In this document: positions 1 to 11,409 of the stretch, piece by piece | Layout of the letters: each line of letters begins with the position of its first letter | How positions within the stretch are numbered: the stretch's first letter is position 1 | NCBI GenBank assembly: GCA_963969365.1 | Contig: OZ017747.1 | Coordinates: 682,001 to 746,000 of the forward strand | Length of the DNA: 64,000 bases | DNA from: Asterochloris sp. CNOR1 | Lineage: Eukaryota; Chlorophyta; Trebouxiophyceae; Trebouxiales; Trebouxiaceae | Reading direction: 5' to 3' | Notes under the pieces: generated by a model | The model's input: only the letters and a program-made list of their open reading frames with translations | The model's database searches: none | What the model was told of the DNA's origin: nothing | Position numbers and translations under genes: made by a program

Positions 1-2806
1 GCAGGCAGGCGGCCCGAGCCCCCGAGTCGTTCCACCCGAGGACTGCCAGGGTTAAGGCTGCTTGCTCCCTGACGGTGTCCTGCGGGCTGTATAGCATGCC
101 TGCAGCCAGCATGCATGAGCTTGAGCTGCCTCGCACAGGTGCGGATGACGGCTGCCCTGGGTGGGCATGCCCTCACTGACCGGCGTCTCAGATCCCGCCG
201 AGCACGGTGCAGCCAGCCAAGTGAGTCCTCAGCCTCTGCCGGCAACAGCCCCCATGCCCCACCGTCTGACCCCCCCTCTTGGCATCCAGACACGAGCAGC
301 ACGTCACAACATTGGCAAAGCCACAACAGAGCTGCCGCGCAATGCTTTCGATTCGTGCCCAGCCTCAGCAATCACCAAAGCATGTCAGTCAGACCCTTCC
401 TGCAAGACCTCCAAGAGCGGCCCGCTTCATCCAAAGATGAGACCCATCCAACCCCACGAAGTGTGCCGAAATCACATCTTTCAGGGACCCAGGTGTATCA
501 GCCACGTTCCCTTGTCACCCTCAGACCACCTGGAGGCCTGTCCAGAACTCCTAGCTGATTCAGGATTCCTAGCCTGGCAGCCTGCCTCTCCCACAAGCGG
601 CCCCAGTCCCGCAACCCAGCAGGACGCGCAGCAGTGAGCGTTGTCTTCGCAGCCAGTCCTAGTGGCACAAGGGCCTGCCAAGGACCACCTGTAAACCCTT
701 TCCAGGATTATGGTCGCCCCAACTCCATGGTAGTCCCTGCTATGGCCTGGGAGCTGGCCTCACCCACGAGGGACCCCACTTCCGCTAGCCAGCACTGTCA
801 CTGCTGCAAAAGGCCGGCTCCTGGCACGAGGTGCAGCTACGCTGCCCTCAACCACCCTGGAACCTATTGACATTTCACAGCTCCATGCTGAGACAGGCAG
901 CCAGCCTCACCCATGAGCCACCCCATCTGGCCTCGGCTCAGCACAATGTGCTGCCCGTCACTGCTGCACCGGGGCAATCTGTGCAGCCAGCTCTTGGGGG
1001 TTTGGCACCTGCCACAACATCCACGCTTTGCCTTGTCAAATCACTCCCATCACTTGATGTCTAGGATTCCCATGCAGATCCTTGAAGGACACCGCAGAGA
1101 CAGAACTGGGCCCCGCTAGCAGCAGTCTCGTGGCACCCAGTCCCGCAAAGTGCTCGTCTTCTCAAGGCTGCCCCTATTGGTGCTTCATCGCTCGCAAGCT
1201 GGCATCAGTTCTGAGGTCAACAGTGCCTGGAACAGACATCAGAGGTCTTGGTGCAATCGATTCTGGGCTGCTCATGCCACCCGGACCCATCTACCAAGAA
1301 GCACAGCCAGGCCAGCGCAGACATGCAGGTCTCACCGACAAGCGGCCCCACCACATCCAGCCCCGCAAAGTGGGCTGCGCTCTCAGGGCTGCGCCAGGCC
1401 AGCCGCCGCACCGTCCCCGCGGCCAGCTCCTGGCACAGGGGCTCCGCAGCCAGCAGGCCCACCAGCATACGCGGCAGACCTGGTCGGTGCATGACTTGGT
1501 TACGGTTTGCAGGGTCCCGCGTCAGCGCCTGCAGCTGCCACAGGACGTGGCTGCTGCGCTGGCGCGCTGCTGGGTCAGCCACTGCCTCGCTGCCCAGCTC
1601 ATCAAGCACATCCTGCAGGGCAGGGCCGTGTCTGCCTCACAAGGTACGTCGTTGTGCTCAGACTGCAGCCTATTGCATCCATGGTTTGCAGGACACCATC
1701 ATCATGGATCTGAGACAGCAACATGGCATTGTCGGCCTGCTGCCCAGGTCAGCGTGTCCTGCAGGGGCACAGCAATGCTCCCATCATTTGCATGTCCAGA
1801 CTGCTGCCCAGGTTGGCCAGCATGCCCTGCAGCAGGGCATGATGGTGTCCGATCTCAGCAGCATACCCTGCAGCAGGGCATGACGGGCTTCTACTAAGGC
1901 GCTTTGATCTGCAGTTCAAATGCCAAGTTGTGCCTATGCAGCCTGGGCTGTCGCTTCTCCAGATCAGCAGGGAAGAGCAATGGCCTGCCCAGCGGCATCC
2001 TTTGCTGACTAAGGCATTGGACCACCGGCAACACGATGATTATGTGTCAGGCGGCTCCCTCGCCAGCCCTGCCCGTCCCCGGTTTGGCTTGCCACACCCT
2101 TGGTGGAGTATGTGCGCGGGCTGCACAGTGCCAGCGCCAGCGGTGGAAGCCTGACAACATTGCAGCCAGCCACACCCCCCGATGGACGGCCTGCCTGCTC
2201 ACCTGCAGCGTCAATTGGCCTCCTCTGGCCTGCAGGGCGGGGTACGACACACCATCCAGGGGGAAGCGTCTGGCTTTCTCAGCCTGCACACGGCTATTCA
2301 TTGCATGATCGGGCGTGAAATCGCAGCTGCTAAGCTTGAGGCCTGTGACTGGATCTGTGTAGGGTATCCCTTCGCCCTCCTGCTGTGCCCACCAGTCCTT
2401 CAGCGCCTGTCTGCTGTACACCTGCAGCCAGCAACTCTGCTGCTACAGGATGACAGATGGTCCACTGCTGCTGCAGCTATGCTCACAGTTCGCATAGGCG
2501 GGGTCTGCACCAGCATGTTGGGCACATCCACACAATGCTGCCCTGGTGCATGCCTCACAATCCATGGCCCACAAGCGCAGCGAACAGACATGATCTGTCT
2601 CTTCTGGTTAAACAGGAAGTGTGCCCATGTGTATTCAGATGCCATGCAGCAAGGCAAGGACAGTGGCTTCCTAGTCACTGACAAGCTACTGTTTTGTTGC
2701 TTCTGATCACTCAAGCGCATCATGTGCTGACCTGGGAGGTCTCCGTGAGTCTTACGGGATCCTCATAAAACTGCTGGGTGATTGGGCACATCAAGTCTTG
2801 ATCCAT
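1..2806 (-). CDS. U-box / armadillo-like E3 ubiquitin ligase (3' end unresolved)
   Basis: Probable E3 ubiquitin ligase that binds an E2 through its U-box. The start at 2806 opens MDQDLMCPITQQFYEDP, the canonical first half of a U-box; this exon ends at 2757 before GTAAG. The second half lies in 2253-2421 (VYSRQALKDWW ... YTDPVTGLKL ... PDHAMNSRVQ), matching the U-box helix, DPVTG turn and final helix. About seven residues should join them; an 18-bp microexon near 2490-2507 fits the phase but is not convincing. Downstream, about 1345-1614 encodes an Ala/Leu-rich helical stretch (HVLWQLQALTRDP, LVGLLAAEPLCQELAAGTVRRLAW) of armadillo type, ending in GPLVG before a GTGAG donor. A further coding patch lies near 1700-1745. 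Below 1340 there are only degenerate copies of the last exon edge, so the stop codon is not located. The U-box call is firm; the ARM call is good but inferred. Confidence 0.75.
170..1395. repeat. Degenerate repeat array of a U-box gene exon edge
   Basis: Segments resembling the donor edge of the ARM-coding exon at about 1335-1395 recur at about 585-640, 745-800, 905-960 and 1130-1170, the first three spaced close to 165 bp. The shared core on the + strand is a CTCACC/CTCCCA donor followed by (C)AAGCGGCCCCA or a similar block and a CCCGCAA-like block. The copy at 1137-1170 (cccagtcccgcaaagtg) closely matches 1357-1385. The frames in the copies are mostly broken by stops, so they look like duplicated exon edges in an intron rather than more ARM repeats. 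Confidence 0.55.
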
Positions 2807-3845
2807 GATGCTTTGTGCCGAGCGGGCCCCAGGTAGTTACCACTTTCTTGTTGGCCAAGAAAGTCAAGGCCCGACATTCCAGACAGTGTCTGCATGGATT
2901 CAGTGAAGCATGAAGGCATAATGTGAAAGCATTGGCAGCCTTGAGGGAACCCCCCCGTGCAGTGCATTGATGAGGCATTGCATCATGCAAAGTCCCAGCT
3001 CCCTGGAGCCACATGGACAGAGAGCAAGGTGGGGCGCCAAGGTCCTGGCCCTACGGACTGCTGGAAGCCAGTCCATTGGTCGAGGTCAGACAGCTGCAGC
3101 ACGCCCAAGACTACTCTGCATGTCACACACAGCACTGCCTGCCCACAGGCTGGATCCAGCAAGCTGCTTTCAGACGGACACCTAGCCACCTGCAGGTGCA
3201 CTGTCCAGGACCTTCTCTTTGCTGTCTGGTCTGCATCTGGCATCATGCCGTCCTTTGAGGCCTACATATGTCATATGCAGCTTGCAGTGTAGCCCTTTGA
3301 AGGGTCAGGCGGTGGTGGGCTGCAACGGTGCTGTTGCTGCAGCAATGAAGGGCGGGCGCGAGCTGCACATGACAGCATGGCAATTCTGCTGGCTGCAGCA
3401 GTAGTTCATAAAAGCTCCTGTGAACAAGCACTCACTTGCGCATCTATTTCATCTGTGCTTCTGAGCAAAATGCCATGGGACATTGCATTGACCTCTGTGG
3501 AGATAAGCATGTGGTATGAACAGGTGCTCAGCTCGAGACCTGCACAGCTGCCTGTACCAAAGCTTGAAATTGGGGTGCAGACATGCTGGTCAATGGCATC
3601 ACAGCAGGATGCACCAAAGCTGGTGCTGGACAATGCAGCATGTCAAGAAAGTACCACTCGCAAGACTGTATTGGAGCATTGCCTGATAGAGTCCTGCAAT
3701 TACATAGACTTATGTAGTGGGCCACACAACCTGCAAGGTGGGTCAAGACAGCACAGGCCTTGCTGCCAAACTCAAGTGCTTCATCACCAAAGCACAACAT
3801 AGGACGTACTGAACATGAGAGCCCAGCTCTGGCTGCTTCGTTCAA
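2807..3845. other. Intergenic: upstream of U-box gene, downstream of CRAL-TRIO gene
   Basis: Only short open frames without family motifs or consistent splice structure occur on either strand. It should hold the promoter and 5' UTR of the U-box gene and the 3' UTR of the CRAL-TRIO gene. I see no RNA gene or repeat in it. Confidence 0.5.
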
Positions 3846-6691
3846 TCAAATGGGAAAGGGGAGGGCAGGGTCGTCTGCAGCGCAGATGTGAATCTTGTTG
3901 CCAGTGTTGGGATGCAGCAGGGGCTTAGCCGCCTGAATGGGCCACTTCATAACTGCTGGGGGCTCCACGAAGAAGAGCTGGTACAGCCTCCCTGGGTAGT
4001 ACCTGTTGAGGGTCAGGCCCACATTGCGCATGAGCCGTACCAGCTTGCTGGCCTGCAGCATCACCGAGTGACACACATCAGCATGAGCCAGAGTTGGCAC
4101 ACTCCATGGCTCACACAGCAGCAAAGCCGTACAGGAAGCTAGGAAGGCCACACTGCCTTGTAGCTCTCAAAAATGCCAATAGTACACCCCTCTGAAGGAT
4201 TCTGGGGCAGCCAACACAGCCGCACATGCAGGCAGTGGGCAAGTGTGCCTGACAGCAGCATGGCTCATGGTCACCCACCTGGAAGGCTGTGGCCCCCCTG
4301 CAGTCCATGACGACCACCATCTGCTCAGGTCTGTCCCGGTCGCTGCTCAGCAGGGACCTGACAGCATAATCTGTCTGCAAAGGAAGAGGCTGCCGAAGTC
4401 AGTGGGAAGGCAGCCATAGGGTATGTGTTCTATCTATCTACCTGCGTGCAAAAGTGCTGCCCGTGCACCTGAGGCCTCGGCTCACTGCCAGCTTGCAGCT
4501 GGCAGGTGCGGCCAGCATACTGCAGGGTACTGCTGCATGTGCCACATGATGGACCCTGCTTCAAGTCTGCAAGTGAGTATGCAGACTGGAAGGTAAGGCA
4601 CAGGGACAGTCTGGGGACATGCCCCTGCACTAGCGCCTCCAGGCCCTCAGGTGAAATCAATCACAGGAACCTACATGACTGATAATGGCCTCTGCGACGT
4701 GGTCTGCAGCTGCTGCGGCCTTGCACTCCCGCAGCGCCTGCCCCAGGCGTATCTGCAGCACAGGGCGCTGGCTGGCATCCTGCCCCTTCCAGTGCACCTG
4801 CAGGGACGAGCACGTACTATGGCCAACCGCACATGCAATTCCGCAACTTGCAAGCATCAGGCCTCAGCTTTGAGAAGCTGGGAGAGTGAGGGCTGGGCAA
4901 GCGTGCGTGCATCACTGCGTCTTGTCAGCGCCAGGCACAAGCACTAGGAGCTGGGGAATGGGGCATGGCAGGCACAGCAGACCAGGTGCAGCTGCACAAG
5001 CTGGCCATTGCCTGTGAGCCCCTCCTGACTTGCTGCTCTGAGACAGAAGCACCTGAAGCAGCGTCAGTACAAGTACATACTAATAGCCCCGCCACTGCCC
5101 CCAAAACAAGGATATATGGAAAAAAGTGCTCACCAGGTGTCCCAGCACGCCCAACTCGTCTGCACTCAGGAACTGGTGGGTCTGCATCCATGCAGCAGTC
5201 TCTGCGATGGCATCTGCGGCAGCATGTAGCGCCTGCTGCCTGCAACGGGGCATGCACATACTCCAGCGCCGCAGCCAGAGCTGATATCGTGGACTGCTGG
5301 AAAACACCAACACTGACGGTTTGAAATTGGGCAGTGTGCCATGAGCTTGCAAAGCTGCTCACCTGGCTTCAGCGTTCTGAGCACGAAAGAGCCCCTGGGA
5401 TATTGCAAATCTGCAAGTCAGAAAGCCAGCAGCAACTGGAAGGTGATGTCAGCAGGTTTGAATACAAATTGTCCAGTGCACCTTGAAGAGCAGCATGTCA
5501 ATTCAAAACATCTCAAAATGCTGACATGTCTGCAACAGCAAAAGCTACGCAAGGTCCCATATCTCCCAAGCCCCTGGTGTGCACTTCAAATACCAAGGCT
5601 GCTCAATATAGCCCATGACGCCAGAGCAGCACCACCACAGTCCTCACCTGATGAGCTCGGCACCACTGTCCTGAAAACGTGTCCAGCCTGCCAACTTGAT
5701 GCCTCGCTGCTCCAGCAGGGCTCGCAGGCTCTGCACGTCCTTGGAGCACGCAGTCGCCAGGTCCATGGCTCTGCTGGGTGACGCAGAGACAGCATCCACC
5801 TCTGGGCTGGGCGTCTCTGGGGCTGCTGCCTCACCAGACACCTCCTCTGCCTCAACAGGCACTGAGGTCTCCTCTTCTGGAATGCTCTCCTTCTGTGCCC
5901 TGAAGCCTGCACACAGTGACCTTGACCTGTGAACATGCAGAGGCAGAAGGGCAGCAGCTGAACAAGACTGTCTGGAACAGCTGCCACATTGCATTGCCAG
6001 AGGCTCGCACACAATGCTTCATCACATGAAGGCTGCATGAGATGTGCACACACAGTGACAGTGCGGCAGCAGCAACACACCACTGCCTCATGCAACTGCC
6101 AACTGTCTGGCGCTCAGCAGCGTGCACATCATGTAACAAAGCTGTGAATCAGCTATGCAGATGAGACACGTGTAACACTGAAGTGGGAGGTTGCCTTGTA
6201 CCTGCTGGTGGGTGCTGCCTCAGCAGTGGCTGCGCTGCAAAGCCAGGTGTGGCAGCTTCAAGAACTGCCGCCTTCCTCTTGGCAGGCTGCAGGCATTGTG
6301 CGATGCATCAGAACAGATCACAAGCAGAAGGTCTTGTCCAGAAGGGAGACACACATCAGAGCATGACCAGACATACCTGACCAGAGGCAAGCGGTACCTG
6401 GTGCTGTATCTGGGCGTCATGAGGCAGCAAGCGAGCTGCGGCTGCCTGGGGAGGACTGGGCAGTTCCTGGAAAGTGTCTCGCAGTGCTGCAGCCAGCAGT
6501 GCATCCAAGGCATACAGTCCTGCTCCTGCCAGTACAACTGAGGCTGCACCCACTTGGACTGGGGCACTCCTAATAAGCCTCGATAGAGGCCGAGGGGGCA
6601 CCGACATGAAGCCAACTGGCACGAAAACCTCTGTCCCTAACAAAACCTTGGCTGAAGCTGGGTGACTGTATGTGCTCGATCGAGGCATCAC
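3846..6691 (-). CDS. CRAL-TRIO (SEC14-like) lipid-transfer domain protein
   Basis: Predicted 396-residue SEC14-type phospholipid or lipophile carrier. Exons on the minus strand: 6377-6691, 6202-6286, 5648-5906, 5134-5239, 4675-4797, 4279-4374, 3846-4052; all phases close. The N-terminus carries a hydrophobic stretch at about residues 43-62 (VGAASVVLAGAGLYALD) that may be a membrane anchor or part of a targeting peptide. It is followed by an acidic linker (PEEETSVPVEAEEVSGEA). The CRAL-TRIO domain occupies roughly 230-396: HWKGQDASQRPVLQIRLG, then EQMVVVMDCRGATAFQ (the central beta strand), then LNRYYPGRLYQLFFVEPP and a PLLHPNTGNKIHI end. The protein stops 13 residues after that strand, a short tail for the family. 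The 4375-4674 interval contains an open frame but is intronic, because the flanking exons join in phase without it. Ligand and location are unknown. Confidence 0.88.
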
Positions 6692-6790
6692 TTACTCTTA
6701 TGGCAATCCAGGCTGCAATGGTCAGGCAAAGCTGCATGGAACTACAAGTACTACTACAGCAGACAGCTGAGGGGGGTCTTATTTACTCAG

Positions 6791-8811
6791 TCAGATGCGT
6801 ACAGGCAGGCCAAGCCTGTGGGCCAAACTCCTGGGGCCTGAGACTCGGTCTGCATACATGCCCTGCACGAGTCCACATAGATCATCGAAGGAATCATTGT
6901 TCCCGCCTCTTTGGTGTGCAGCTGATGTTCCGGGGTGCAGGGTGGCAGCAGACACCACACTGCTGTTTGGCCTGCCTCTGCCTGACACCGCTGTCTGCTG
7001 CCCAGCAGTGACTGCCCGGCTCTTGAACTGAGACGTGACCTCAGGCAGCTCAACATCGGCCGAGGCGACGCGCTCAGACAAACATGTGCTGCCGGGGCCA
7101 GACATGGCTGCGCTGGCTGTCCCAGAGGGTGCTGCTGGCTTGGCAGCCGAGGGTTGGCGGAAAGCCTCTGTTAGTGAGTGTCCCGCTTGCAGGCCCAGGT
7201 GTTTGGCCTCTGCTGCTTTGCGAGCAGCAGCAGCTGGGGCCCCCCTGTGCACAGCGTGCCTCTGCTCGTCCCTGGCCTGCCTGACCCCATCAGCAGCATG
7301 CCTGTGCTTGGCTTTGTACAGGCTGTCTTCCTCAGCAGCGTGCTGCCTCCCCTGTCCCTTAGCAGCGTGCCTGTCCCTGACTCTGTGCAGCCCTTCCTCC
7401 TCAGCAGCATGCCACCCAAGCTGCCTGTCAGCAGCCTGCCCGCCGCCAGCCCTTGCGGCGTTGCCATGAGCAGCAGCACGCCGGCCCCCCAGCCGCTGCA
7501 GGACACTGTGGCCTCCTCTCCGCTTCAGGCTGTCCCCTGAGGCTGCAAGCTGCCCTGGAGAATCCTCTCTATCGAGGCTGAGACTGCAGTCCGCCTGCCG
7601 GCGTGAGCTGTGGTTCGTCACAGTTGCCTGCTGGTGCCGCTTCTGGCCATCCTGGTTGCCGTAGACTGGACTGCGGTCGGCCCAACAGCGAGGGGTGGCA
7701 TCCGCGCCAGGAGGGCTGAGGTCTCTGCGGGCAGTCTGGCGGCGAAAGCTAGCATCCCTGCCGCCAGCGTCCCTGCTGGCAGCCCTGTGACGAGGGCTGG
7801 AGTCCCTGCCAGCAGCCTGCTGGTCCCACAGCGCTTCAGCACCTTGGGTCCCCAGCCTGTGCCGCAGGCGCTCGCTGAGCTTTTTAGGGCCCAGGCTGAG
7901 GCAGCATGTGGGGGACACCCCCTCACCAGACGACTGCTGCCTGACCTGCAGGTCCACCCCTCCCCAGTCGTGCAGAGGATGCTCCAGCCTGGCTTCTGGC
8001 CTGTCTGCCTCCAGGGAAGAGTCGTCCTCGCTGCCACTCTCCTCCCGGTCCAGGTTGACAGCTGCTACGGCGCCCTGCCTCGCCTTCTGATTGCTGCCCC
8101 TGTCTGCTGCAGCAGCGCCCCGGCCAGACAGCTGCTGGCGGAGGTCTGTGCCGTCCCCACTGCACCGCAGCTTGCTCTGGGCAACTGCAGGTCGCAGGCT
8201 GAGCATAGCAGCAGCAGCAGCCGCAGCAGTGGGCTTGGATGCCTGAGGGCCTAAAGGGGCAAGTGCAATTGCGTGCTTGCCAGGTGCAGGGCCCCTTGCA
8301 TGCCCTGAGGCAGCCGCACCAGCGCCTTTGACCCTGGCAGGGGCCCCTAAGCGACTGCGCAGCGTTGCACTCAGCAGAGGGGGCGAGTCGCTGCCAACTG
8401 GGTCCCAGGCTTGGAAACTGGGACTCTCTGCTGGTGGGTCTGGGCTGCTGGGGCGCTGGACATGAGCCACACGACTGCGACTCTGGCCCAGGCGATCCAG
8501 CACGCTGCAGCTGCGCTTGGGGTGGGGGGTCTCTGTCAGCTCACCAGGCAATGGCGACTTAGCTCTGCGCTTCTGGCCGCGGGAAGTGCCCAAATATTGC
8601 CTGCAAAGGGTAAAGCAGGCAGACTTCACATCTGCCTTGTTGCGTGCATGGGGTGCTGTCCACTGGCCGCACAGGAGAGTGATTCAGGTGCAGGCTGTAT
8701 AGCAACTGGGGAGCATGAAGTCTACAAGTTCTTGCAGCACAAGCGCACTCACATACGGGATTCGACCTTGGAGGGCCCATTCCTATCAGAGCGATCCTCC
8801 TGTATCTCCAT
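6791..8811 (-). CDS. Large disordered Arg/Ala-rich protein with recurring RLG motifs
   Basis: Function not recognised. Two exons: 8753-8811 (starts MEIQEDRSDRNGPSK) and a long exon 6791-8600, joined through a GTGAGT donor to give about 622 residues. An additional 5' exon cannot be excluded. The sequence is basic, Ser/Ala/Arg-rich and almost certainly unstructured. A short motif recurs: VLDRLGQSR, LRSRLGAPAR, RHRLGTQG, VLQRLGGRR and, at the very end, AHRLGLP. Similar (V/L)xxRLG elements occur in nuclear mRNA-export and CCCH zinc-finger proteins, so a nuclear RNA role is possible, but this is inference. Middle parts repeat the pattern RHAA...G (DRHAAKGQGRQHAAEEDSL). The last 40 residues (NNDSFDDLCGLVQGMYADRV) look more conserved. 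Its stop lies 99 bp upstream of the CRAL-TRIO start on the same strand. Confidence 0.7.
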
Positions 8812-9385
8812 CTGTGCAGCAGATGGACAGAGCATCAGCAAGAAGTGCCCAACACAAGTGCAGGCAGCACAATCCTCACCAGCTCGCTGAACACTCTGCT
8901 CTTCATGTATATTCTGGGGCGGCATGACGCCCATCCTGTAGGCAGCAGCAGGGTGTCAAGGGACCAAGTCGTGCTGACTCACACCTCTGTGCAGGCACTT
9001 ACCAGATGAGCCTGCCATGTTAGATCAATGAAAAGCTACACCATCGGCTTCACCATTGACAGCGGGTTAGCAAGCTTGCAAGAAGGCAAGAGATATAACT
9101 GAGTGTGGACTAGACGATAGTCCGGCTTAGACCCATTGCGGACTCAAGGAACCGGCATCAGCACCCCTGATGCTTAAGGCATCTGCATCTTCACAGGATT
9201 GAAGTGAGTGCCAGGTCTGAAGTTGCTCTACACCTGGTGTGTTCATTTGGATAAGCAAGTGCTCAAGCATATGTTGATGCTGCTGCTGATGCACGATGCA
9301 TGAGCAGAAGTTGAGAATGAGTAGGAGCGGCAAGCCGAGTTTTCACTGTAACTGACCTCAACCTTGTTCAATTGCATTGCAGATC
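8812..9385. promoter_or_regulatory. Divergent intergenic region, RLG protein / thioesterase
   Basis: Separates the start codons of two genes transcribed away from each other. It must hold both promoters and the thioesterase 5' UTR, which ends in an acceptor-like TTGCAG directly before the ATG at 9386, suggesting a 5' UTR intron. A short open frame at about 8880-8934 (minus) could be an extra 5' exon of the RLG gene but does not join in phase. Confidence 0.5.
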
Positions 9386-11279
9386 ATGGCCCCTGCGGCA
9401 GAGCCCAACTCCCAGGAGCTGCTGATTAAACAGCTGCCCAGGTACAAATCCAGCGATGTGCGGGAGCGTAATGACCTCAACATGCGCTCAGGCCTGGTGG
9501 CTGCCCCCTGGGTGGAGGAGTTTTTGCAGGTGGTGCATGGTAACACCAGGTCTGGCTGTGACCCGTCCATAAGCTTGAGGTCGTGTGTTGGGCTTGTTGG
9601 CTGGCCGCAACAAAACTTTGGGCGGCCTCTCTGACATCTCAGCTGTTATGCTGCAGGCACCTGTAAATGAGAAGGTCTTGACCTGTGGCGCCTTGCTGAG
9701 CGATGCCACAGAGCTGCCGCAGGACCACATGGTGCGCTGTCCATGCGTGTTCGTGCAGTGCGGAATACAGGGCCACTGCCCCTGCACAGACCCACTTGCC
9801 TGTCTTGCTGTGGAGGCCCCTATGGCCAAGCATATATCTTCTTTGTGGACTGCAGCTGCTTGCTCTGTCACTCCCACTGTCAGTTCTGATGGACTTTCCT
9901 TGTTGGCCCGCAGTTCTCTGCTCTCCTCAAAGTGGGCTTGATTCAGGACCTGGTGTGCTGCTGGTCAGCAGAGCACCAGCAGTTCTCTACCCTGGCCACA
10001 CTGGGTGTTAATGTGGCTGGCCACCCAGGTAAGGGCTGAAGTAAGCCAATGAGGTTCGGGCTCAGCTGCATGTGAGCTGCTGCGTGGCCCAAGGCGTCAA
10101 AAGACTGCCCAACGAACTTGTGTCCAGGCACACCTGGGCTTATGAGATCTACACTGTACCACATATGAGCTGCTGCTCAGCTGAGGGTATACCTGGACTG
10201 GCCACCGTGGTGACAGCTGAAGGCGACTGGGATGCCATTGATGCGGGTTCTGCCGCACCTGCACTGCTGCGTGGCTGAAGGTGCATCACGAGCTGCGACC
10301 CAGCGAGGTCTGTAGGCTGCTAAAAGCGCGCTTGCGCTGATGGGACATGACTTCTGTTGCATGTTGGCCGCTGCATGGCTGAAGGTGCAGCAGACCGAGG
10401 CCACATAGGCAGCGGCCTGATGTCCTCTTGATTTGGCCTCGGCCCCACATCGCAACGCTTGAGATGTCCCAGCAAGGCTCAGCAGCAGTCAATGCCCACT
10501 GGTTGTCCTGCACTGCTGACTTTGTGGGTGTGCTGCAGGTATCTGTCATGGAGGCCTCACAGCTGCAGTCATTGATGAGACTCTGGGAGGTCAGCAACCC
10601 CAGAGACTTTTGGCTGGCATCCTGTTAACGCTTTGTCCGGCCTGTTCTTAAGGAGCTCAGGTGCAATTCAGCTGCTGTCTATACAGGGCTGAGCTACATG
10701 CTGAAGAAAACAGGTGCTGCCAGTCAAGGACCTGCCTTTACCGTCCACTTGGAGGTAGACTACAAGAGGGTCAGTCAAGGAATTAAAAGTCTGCTGCAGA
10801 AGATGTCATGTGCCTCCATGCCACATGCTGCTTGGCAGCACCAGATGCTTTGCACATGCTGTCCTGTCCTGAGGTTTGGCATGTAAGCAACTTTCTCATG
10901 TGCATCTATGAAGCTTGTGTCCTTTGTGCCTGCAGCCCATTCCTGCAGGCTCCCACATCATCTGTACTAGCAAGCTTGAATCTCTGGAGGGCAGGAAGAC
11001 CTGGGTCACAGCCACCGTGTCAGACCAGCCCAATGGCCAGATCTATGCTGTTGGCAAGGCGCTATTTGTTGTCCCAAAGACACACCCTCTAGATCAGCCA
11101 GCAGCAGCAGACAAGCAGCCAGGTGCTTTGCCTGCATCGCTGGTGTGTAATCCAGTCTGACTTTGCTAGCATGCCTAACACTTTCACTGCCTGCAGGCTC
11201 GCCACAGGCCCCAACAGATGAGCGTGCATCAACAGAGAGTGGTGTTGCCAGGCAGTCCTCCTTCAGAAAGCAGCATTGA
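9386..11279 (+). CDS. Hotdog-fold acyl-CoA thioesterase, THEM4/4HBT-like
   Basis: Predicted to hydrolyse acyl-CoA thioesters. Seven exons: 9386-9529, 9657-9731, 9914-10028, 10539-10589, 10687-10769, 10936-11122, 11197-11279; 245 residues, all junctions in phase. The hotdog core is clear. HGG at 115-117 and the following AAVIDETLGG (catalytic-type Asp at 124) form the 4HBT signature. LEVDYKRPIPAGSHI and LEGRKTWVTATV are the central beta strands, and YAVGKALFVVPK is the last strand. The N-terminal region before HGG resembles the THEM4/THEM5 lead-in. No obvious presequence is visible. The C-terminal 30 residues are polar and probably disordered. The gene converges on UBC9, whose stop is 130 bp downstream on the other strand, so 3' UTRs probably overlap. 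Substrate chain length cannot be read from sequence. Confidence 0.92.
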
Positions 11280-11409
11280 TAGCTGTATTGCTTTCTCACA
11301 TCCAGCAGTATTCAAACGCCCTTGTTGTTCAACTGCTGCACATGCTTGAGAACACACCCAAGGAGCCCAACAATCTGGATCTGATGAGACACAGCCCTCC
11401 TTATGTGCT

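Noticed and set aside
1082-1897. 271-codon and other + strand frames over the U-box gene
   Set aside because: Antisense shadows of GC-rich exons encoding U-box/ARM sequence; low-complexity translation.
2450-2723. Fully coding U-box middle exon
   Set aside because: No frame supplies the expected DGHTY-type sequence; only an unconvincing 18-bp microexon fits the phase, so the gap is left open.
4430-4660. Possible extra exon of the CRAL-TRIO gene
   Set aside because: The exons on either side (ending at 4675 and starting at 4374) join in phase and give continuous CRAL-TRIO sequence, so this stretch is intron.
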